Source: an uncultured Oscillibacter sp.
GTDB lineage: Bacteria > Bacillota > Clostridia > Oscillospirales > Oscillospiraceae
NCBI GenBank assembly: GCA_947644365.1
Contig: CANRYZ010000012.1
Location: forward strand, 1-39,025
DNA length: 39,025 nt
Direction of reading: 5' to 3'
Every line of letters begins with the position of its first letter. The first letter of the stretch is position 1. This document shows, piece after piece, positions 34,438-39,025 of this stretch. The notes below the pieces were generated by a model. That model saw nothing but the letters and a program-made list of their open reading frames with translations, made no database searches and had not been told where the DNA came from. A program made the position numbers and the translations under genes.

Positions 34438-34824
34438 TCACTTATAGATGGACTCCTCCCGGGTCACCTTGCGGTTCAGCACCCGGTCCAGCTCCAGCAC
34501 CTGCTCCAACAGGCGGCGGTTGACCCCGATCTGGGCCGCCAGAGGCGCCTCCGCCTCGGTCTCCGCGCTCTCCCCGTTCAGCAGCTGGGAGAGCCGCCGG
34601 GCCGCCTCCGGCTCCAGGGCGTCCCGCTGCTCCTCCAGGGCCTGGCGGGCCTCACGGAGCCTGCGCACCGGCTCCTCCCGCATGGAGACCAGCATCTGAA
34701 TGGCCACCTGGTCATCCCGGTCCACGGCCTCCGCCATCTGGCGGGAGACGTCCATCACCTCATTGAGCAGATTGTAGATCCGCTTGGCCTGCACATGGGC
34801 ATCCAACAGCGTCGACGCTTCCAT
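34438..34824 (-). CDS. FliT-like flagellar protein
   Basis: 128 residues, helical and coiled-coil throughout (EASTLLDAHVQAKRIYNLLN, RLREARQALEEQRDALEPEA). It follows fliD and fliS, where fliT, the FliD export chaperone, is normally found; the overall helical make-up also fits a FlgN-like chaperone. I see no sequence motif that settles this. The gap to fliS is 8 bases and AGGTG precedes the ATG. Ends against the convergent C39 gene at a shared hairpin. Confidence 0.65.
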   Translation of the reverse strand: MEASTLLDAHVQAKRIYNLLNEVMDVSRQMAEAVDRDDQVAIQMLVSMREEPVRRLREARQALEEQRDALEPEAARRLSQLLNGESAETEAEAPLAAQIGVNRRLLEQVLELDRVLNRKVTREESIYK

Positions 34825-34832
34825 TCTGGCAC

Positions 34833-35210
34833 CTACTTTCCGGATTCCCCGTTCTTCTGCGCCTCCCGAAAGGCCTCCCGCAGCTCGTTCACCATGGATT
34901 TCACATGGGTCAGCGGGTCGCTCCGGCGGCCGATCTTCACCCGGCCCAGCTCATAGGTGAAATACTCGTAGAGCTGAGTCAGGTTGGAGCTGATGGGGTA
35001 CTGCTTATCCAGCGTCTGATCCAGATAGTTGATGATGTCGATTCCACGCTGGACGGAGGCTTCAAACACCGGCCAGTTCTCCTTGCCCAGCGCCAGCTCC
35101 GCCTGCGTCAGCCGTTTGACCAGCTCGTCATACAGCAGGAGAAGCAGCTCTCCCTGGGTCATGGTGTTGATGCTCTGTTCCTTATACTGTTGGAAGCCTC
35201 GCATTTCCAT
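34833..35210 (-). CDS. fliS: Flagellin export chaperone FliS
   Basis: 125 residues. Binds the C-terminus of newly made flagellin to prevent polymerisation in the cytoplasm. The family pattern is clear: FQQYKEQSINTMTQGELLLL, LYDELVKRL, then DIINYLDQTLD and YEYFTYELGRVKI. I chose ATG at 35210, 10 bases after AAGGAG; the GTG at 35222 lies inside that SD. It lies between fliD and a fliT-like gene. Flagellin, its client, is not in the window. Confidence 0.93.
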   Translation of the reverse strand: MEMRGFQQYKEQSINTMTQGELLLLLYDELVKRLTQAELALGKENWPVFEASVQRGIDIINYLDQTLDKQYPISSNLTQLYEYFTYELGRVKIGRRSDPLTHVKSMVNELREAFREAQKNGESGK

Positions 35211-35228
35211 TTTATATGGCACTCCTTA

Positions 35229-37811
35229 TCAAAAACCGCCCATCATCTGGGCCAGCGAGGAACTCTGAGAGTTCATCTGGGCGATCAGCTGCTCCAGCTT
35301 GGAGAACTGAGTCGTGTAGTAGTCCACCTGATCGGACATCTTGCTCTGCCATTTCTCGATCTGGGTGTCCAGATTATCCAGCTGCTTTTGAATGTAGTTG
35401 GAATAAATCGTAGTGGGGGCCAGGGGGGAGCCCGCCTTCTCCACCAGAGTGCCCTTGATGGCGCCGGTGGTGCCGCCGAAGACCTCCAGAGGCTCCTTGA
35501 TGGCGGCCACCAGGCCGTTGCTGGAGGCGCCGTTGTCCGTGCTCTTGGTGAAGATGTCCTTCACCCGGTCCGGATCGCTGGCCAGGGTGTCCCGCAGGGT
35601 CTTCTCATTGAAGGACAGGGTGCTCAGGCCGTTGCTGTAGTTTACGGTAATGCCCGCGGCTTTCAGGTCCGCCAGGTCCTGGCCGTACATGGATACGGCG
35701 GAGGTCAGGCGGCTGTACAGGCTGGACAGGTCCCTGTCGCCGAACAGGAGGCCCGTCTTGGCCTTCTCCTCCCAGTCCTCAATGGCCTTATCCGTCATGC
35801 CTTCCTTGTCGTCGTCGGTCAGCGGCTCATAGAACTGCTTGTTGCTGCGCTGGATGGGCATGGTGGAGTAGGCGTTCTTGATCTGGGTCACCATCTCATT
35901 GTAGTCGTTGACAAACTCCTTGATGGTGTCCACGATCTTGTCGGCGTCGGAGGTGGTGGTGAAGGTAATCTTCTCCGCGGTCCGGTCCAGCTCATTGGTG
36001 TAGACGGGATTTCCCTTCTCATCCACCTGCGGCTTGCCGTCCTTCTCCGCCTGCTTGTATCCAAACTCACCCTTGAGGGTAACGGAGAGGCCGTCGAAAT
36101 CCACGACGTTGGAGCTGCGGGTCAGCTCCATCTCCTTGCCGTCGATGGTGGCGGTGAAAATGGCGTCCCGGCCCTCGGTGGTCAGCTGCGGCCCGCCGGT
36201 GCCGTCCTTCGCATTGAAGGTGCCGAACAGCATCCCGCCCAATGTCTTCGTCTGGCCGTCTTTCGCGCCGTAGCCCTCGGCGCTGAAATCGATCTTACCG
36301 GCCGTGCCGGTCTCCCTGGCGGTAAAGGTAAACTCGTTGGTCAGCTTGGAGTAGCTGACGTTGACGCCGGCGTCCTTGTTGCTGTTGATACGGCTGAGAA
36401 TGGTGCCCAGCTCCGTCTTCTCGGTGAAGTCGCCGATCTTGACGCCGTTGATCTCCAGCGCGTATGTAGTATTGCCGTTCTTGTCTTTGCCGGTCTCCAG
36501 GCCTTTCAGACCCTCCTCGCCCAGCAGGTCTTTCAGCGTCTTGTTGGTATTGAGATAGCTGGTCAGCTGGGTACCGCCAAAGCCCATGGACTTGCCTACG
36601 CTGGAGGTAACGGAGAACGAAGAGCCCGGCTGGCCGGCCTCAAATTTCAGCTGGAGGCCCGAGGCGTCCTTGCTGTCAGCCAGGCCGTCGCTGACCTTGA
36701 GCTTGCTCACCTGATTGCCGTCCTTGTCCGTCATCGTGCCGAAGGCCTTGTCGATGCTGGCCTGGAGCGCCTTCACGTACGCTTCGTCCCGCTTTTGGCG
36801 CGACTCAGGACTGGTGATCTCCTCGCCCTTCTCCAGCTTTGTTTTCAGCGCGTCATACCACTCATAGTCCTTGTCGAGATTTTCGACAATATCATCCATG
36901 GTGGGCATCTTGATGGTCTTGGTCACGCCGTCCAGGGTGATGCTCAGCGGAGACTTGCTGAGATAGCCCACGCTGTCCACTTCCTTGGTCAGGCTCCCCA
37001 CCCGGAATGACTTGTTCCCCTCGCCGGTGTTGACGCCAAAGGCCTTCTCCATGCTTTCGCTGACGCTGCTGATATAGACCTTGTTGTTGGCCTTATCCTT
37101 AAAGGAGATGGTGTTGCTCACCTCGTCGAATTCCACGGTCAGCATATCGGAGGCCTTCTTGCCGCCGCCGTTGGAGAGGGAGATGGTCTGGCTCTCCAGC
37201 TGCTTCTGCATGTTTTCCGCCAGATCCTTAACGCTGTTGAACACGTCGCCCTCGCTGAATGTGAAGGACAGGTTCTGATCCTTGCCATAGGTCAGGTTCA
37301 TGGTGCCGCTGAAACTGCTGACGGTCATCTTGTCCAGGTCAAATCCCTTGGACGCGGAGGCGGAGGCATATTTGCTCTCGTCTTTGTTGCCCATCAGCGC
37401 GGAGCCGCTGAGCTTGTATGTGGCGGCGGTGGCCAGCTGCCGCACGCCGTTGATGACCACGTCGCTGGTGCCTCTGCCGGAGGCCGCGACTTTGGAGGCG
37501 TTGGCTCCATTGGCCACCGTCTGCACCGCCTGATTGAAAAAGCTGCTGGACATCAGATTGGTGGCGGAGGTATAGGAGGTATACTTGGAGCTGAAACCCG
37601 CCATCTTGGTGATGATGTCGCGGTAGGCCTCCTGCTGCCACCCCAGCTTGGTACGCTGCTGGTTCAGGCTGGAGATCTTGCTCTTATAACCGGAAATTGC
37701 GTTTTCAATCATGCTCTCCGTATCCATGCCGCTGGCAAGGCCGGAGATGACATTCCTGGTGCCGTAAATGCTATTGGCGCTGGAGCTGCTGGTTCTGCTG
37801 ATCGATGCCAT
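35229..37811 (-). CDS. fliD: Flagellar filament cap protein FliD (HAP2), enlarged
   Basis: 860 residues, against about 450-700 in most species. Forms the cap at the filament tip and helps flagellin fold into place. The N-terminus has the FliD_N pattern (VISGLASGMDTESMIENAIS, later KMAGFSSKYTSY), and the C-terminus has FliD_C (LFGDRDLSSLYSRLTSAVSM, TQIEKWQSKMSDQVDYYTTQ). The middle (~150-560) is expanded, polar and Lys/Asp-rich and should be exposed at the tip. GGGAGTGG precedes the ATG. First gene of fliD-fliS-fliT, with a sigma-D-like promoter about 110 bases upstream. Confidence 0.95.
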   Translation of the reverse strand: MASISRTSSSSANSIYGTRNVISGLASGMDTESMIENAISGYKSKISSLNQQRTKLGWQQEAYRDIITKMAGFSSKYTSYTSATNLMSSSFFNQAVQTVANGANASKVAASGRGTSDVVINGVRQLATAATYKLSGSALMGNKDESKYASASASKGFDLDKMTVSSFSGTMNLTYGKDQNLSFTFSEGDVFNSVKDLAENMQKQLESQTISLSNGGGKKASDMLTVEFDEVSNTISFKDKANNKVYISSVSESMEKAFGVNTGEGNKSFRVGSLTKEVDSVGYLSKSPLSITLDGVTKTIKMPTMDDIVENLDKDYEWYDALKTKLEKGEEITSPESRQKRDEAYVKALQASIDKAFGTMTDKDGNQVSKLKVSDGLADSKDASGLQLKFEAGQPGSSFSVTSSVGKSMGFGGTQLTSYLNTNKTLKDLLGEEGLKGLETGKDKNGNTTYALEINGVKIGDFTEKTELGTILSRINSNKDAGVNVSYSKLTNEFTFTARETGTAGKIDFSAEGYGAKDGQTKTLGGMLFGTFNAKDGTGGPQLTTEGRDAIFTATIDGKEMELTRSSNVVDFDGLSVTLKGEFGYKQAEKDGKPQVDEKGNPVYTNELDRTAEKITFTTTSDADKIVDTIKEFVNDYNEMVTQIKNAYSTMPIQRSNKQFYEPLTDDDKEGMTDKAIEDWEEKAKTGLLFGDRDLSSLYSRLTSAVSMYGQDLADLKAAGITVNYSNGLSTLSFNEKTLRDTLASDPDRVKDIFTKSTDNGASSNGLVAAIKEPLEVFGGTTGAIKGTLVEKAGSPLAPTTIYSNYIQKQLDNLDTQIEKWQSKMSDQVDYYTTQFSKLEQLIAQMNSQSSSLAQMMGGF

Positions 37812-37840
37812 AGTGATCCACTCCCTTCATGAAATAACAC

Positions 37841-37885
37841 CCGGTGTCCGGTCTTTTCCCGCCCTGACGGAGACCGGACTGCCGG
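37841..37885. other. Hairpin in the fliD leader
   Basis: GTCCGGTCT (37846-37854) pairs with AGACCGGAC (37871-37879), extended by CCGG arms at 37841 and 37882. On the minus strand it lies in the fliD leader about 30 bases before the start. On the plus strand it is followed after seven bases by TTTTTTT, so it might instead stop antisense transcripts running towards parA. Confidence 0.55.
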
Positions 37886-37909
37886 ACAAAGATTTTTTTA
37901 CGATTCCTC

Positions 37910-37938
37910 TATGTTTTTTTATCGACATATAGTATAAT
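37910..37938 (+). promoter_or_regulatory. Probable promoter of the ParA gene
   Basis: A consensus -10 TATAAT at 37933-37938 with a weak -35 (TATGTT, 37910-37915) 17 bases upstream, about 50 bases before the ParA start. It lies within an imperfect 17-base inverted repeat (37906-37922 and 37934-37950). Confidence 0.5.
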
Positions 37939-37945
37939 AAAAATA
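37919..37945 (-). promoter_or_regulatory. Sigma-D-like promoter of the fliD operon
   Basis: On the minus strand TATT, 15 bases, GTCGATAA: the same arrangement as the cheA promoter (TATT, 15 bases, GCCGATAA), with one -10 mismatch. It overlaps the ParA promoter on the other strand. Confidence 0.5.
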
Positions 37946-37986
37946 AGAGGTCCGCACATAGTTTTTACAGTAAGGGGGAAAAACCT

Positions 37987-38766
37987 TTGACGCAAATCAT
38001 CACTGTTACAAATCAAAAGGGCGGCGTGGGAAAGACCACCGTTGTCTCCGCCCTGGTCTGCGGCCTGCACGAACGGGGCGCCCGGGTCCTGGGCGTCGAT
38101 CTGGACCCGCAGGGGAACCTGGGCTTTACCCTGGGGCTGGACATCGGCGACGGCTACACCGTCTACGATGTGCTGAAAGGCAACTGCGCCATTGAGCAGG
38201 CCATCGCCCACACGGAGTACGGCGACATCCTCTCCTCGGACATCCTGCTCTCCGCCGCGGAGGTGGAGTTCACCGCCCCCCGGAGGGAGTTCATGCTCTC
38301 CCAGCAGCTGGACGCCGTGAAAGACCGCTACGACTTCATCATCATCGACACGCCGCCCTCCCTGAACATCCTGACCATCAACGCCTACGTGGCCTCCACC
38401 GGCATCATTCTCCCCATGGAGGCGGAGGTCTTGAGCCTGGTGGGCATCTCCCAGATCCAGGATATTATCGAGACGGTGCAGAATTCCTTCAACCCCGACC
38501 TGAAAGTTCTGGGTATCCTGCTGAACAAGTACAACCCCCGCCTCACCCTCTCCCGGGACATTCTGGACCTGGCGGAGCAGGTGGCCGAACAGCTGCACAG
38601 TCAGGTGTTTTCCGCCAAGATCCGGCGGAGCGTCAGCGTGGCCATGGCCCCGGCCTACGGACAGAGCGTCCTGAGCTATAAGCCGGACGCCACCTCCGCC
38701 CGGGACCTGCAAAAGATCGTCAGCGCCGTGGCGGGGGACAAGTTTCCCCGCCGGAAGAAGCGGTAA
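37987..38766 (+). CDS. Orphan ParA/Soj-type ATPase
   Basis: 259 residues. A deviant Walker A ParA ATPase: KGGVGKTT near the start, DLDPQGN (Walker A'), IIIDTPPSLN (Walker B). Such proteins form ATP-dependent dimers on DNA and position plasmids, chromosomes, chemoreceptor arrays or other cargo. The C-terminus ends in the basic FPRRKKR. The TTG start follows AAGGGGG. No ParB or parS-like repeat is visible; the next gene, 24 bases on, starts with a Lys-rich stretch and could be the partner. Divergent from fliD. It is shorter than typical flagellar FlhG (YlxH) proteins and lacks their flhF neighbour, so positioning of a different cargo is as likely. Confidence 0.9.
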   Translation: MTQIITVTNQKGGVGKTTVVSALVCGLHERGARVLGVDLDPQGNLGFTLGLDIGDGYTVYDVLKGNCAIEQAIAHTEYGDILSSDILLSAAEVEFTAPRREFMLSQQLDAVKDRYDFIIIDTPPSLNILTINAYVASTGIILPMEAEVLSLVGISQIQDIIETVQNSFNPDLKVLGILLNKYNPRLTLSRDILDLAEQVAEQLHSQVFSAKIRRSVSVAMAPAYGQSVLSYKPDATSARDLQKIVSAVAGDKFPRRKKR

Positions 38767-38790
38767 TTACACATAAAGGAGAGTTTTACT

Positions 38791-39025
38791 ATGGCCTCTA
38801 ATAAAGATCCCAAAACCAGCAAAACCGCCCACGTGATGAATTTGCTCAGTAAAAACCGGAACACGGCCCCGGCGGAACCCGACCCGGCCCCCGCGCCGGC
38901 GGAGCCCGCGGCCGCCGCCGCTCCGGAGGCGGCCGCTCCCGCGGCGGCGCCCATGGCGCCCATCATCGCCTCCATCAATGCCGACGCCGCCGTTTCCTCC
39001 CAGATCAAGGACGCCCTGGAGGCCT
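38791..39025 (+). CDS. N-terminus of a Lys-rich, Ala/Pro-rich protein downstream of ParA (partial)
   Basis: 78 residues are visible before the right edge. The first ~24 are basic and polar (MASNKDPKTSKTAHVMNLLS), then comes an Ala/Pro/Glu-rich, probably disordered linker, then a possible folded start (IIASINADAAVSSQIKDALE). AAAGGAG precedes the ATG. It is almost certainly co-transcribed with the ParA gene. Short basic N-terminal peptides on disordered linkers are typical of proteins that stimulate ParA ATPases, so a partner role is plausible. From memory only, ComFB-family proteins occur next to ParA in some Clostridia; the visible part cannot confirm this. Confidence 0.75.
   Translation, partial: MASNKDPKTSKTAHVMNLLSKNRNTAPAEPDPAPAPAEPAAAAAPEAAAPAAAPMAPIIASINADAAVSSQIKDALEA

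Noticed and set aside
1..39025. tRNA, rRNA, insertion sequence, prophage or defence genes
   Set aside because: I saw no cloverleaf, rRNA motif, transposase, integrase, terminal repeats or target duplications anywhere in the window.

Overview
The window is about 39 kb of GC-rich DNA from a motile, anaerobic-type Gram-positive bacterium. I infer a high-GC Clostridia member, most like the Oscillospiraceae. The clues are a Bacillota-style late flagellar cluster (flgM-flgN-flgK-flgL-DUF6470-fliW-csrA-yjfB), ylqG/ylqH-type genes, S-layer homology (SLH) proteins, sigma-D (sigma-28) type promoters, an arginine deiminase, and strong Shine-Dalgarno sites with some GTG/TTG starts. I see no rRNA, tRNA, CRISPR array, insertion sequence or phage gene. 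Gene density is high and no gene-free stretch exceeds about 200 bases.

Layout. (1) 1-1087, minus: arginine deiminase, cut by the left edge. (2) 1211-14407, minus: a ylqG-like FliK-type protein, a stand-alone FlhB C-terminal protein (YlqH type), a PilZ protein and a 1708-residue SLH protein, joined by overlapping stop/start codons. After a terminator come a second SLH protein (1571 residues, Ig-like domains plus six copies of another module) and a second PilZ protein. (3) 14410-19163, plus: cheA-cheW-cheR-cheB, with a sigma-A and a sigma-D promoter in front and a terminator behind. (4) 19206-25942, plus: the late flagellar operon, from a sigma-D promoter to a strong terminator. (5) 26052-30525: an AAA+ ATPase (plus) convergent with a two-gene minus unit, an FtsA-like actin-family protein and a lysine-rich single-pass membrane protein. 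(6) 30583-33395, minus: an FtsE-like ABC ATPase without a permease, then a methyl-accepting chemotaxis protein. (7) 33341-34433, plus: a C39-like peptidase lipoprotein, divergent from the ABC gene. (8) 34438-37945, minus: fliD-fliS-fliT-like. (9) 37987 to the end, plus: an orphan ParA ATPase and the start of a lysine-rich, Ala/Pro-rich protein.

How the parts fit. Most of the window serves the late stage of flagellar assembly and chemotaxis: hook-filament junction and cap proteins, their chaperones, the anti-sigma factor FlgM, the FliW/CsrA translational switch, and the receptor-kinase-adaptation set (no cheY here). Two PilZ proteins bracket two giant surface proteins, one of them coupled to export-apparatus genes. 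This suggests, as inference, that cyclic-di-GMP links flagellar export to cell-surface adhesion. The least explained parts are the AAA+ / FtsA-like / Lys-rich membrane protein region, the permease-less FtsE-like ATPase, and the ParA pair; they may be spatial organisers or surface-assembly factors, but nothing in the sequence proves it.
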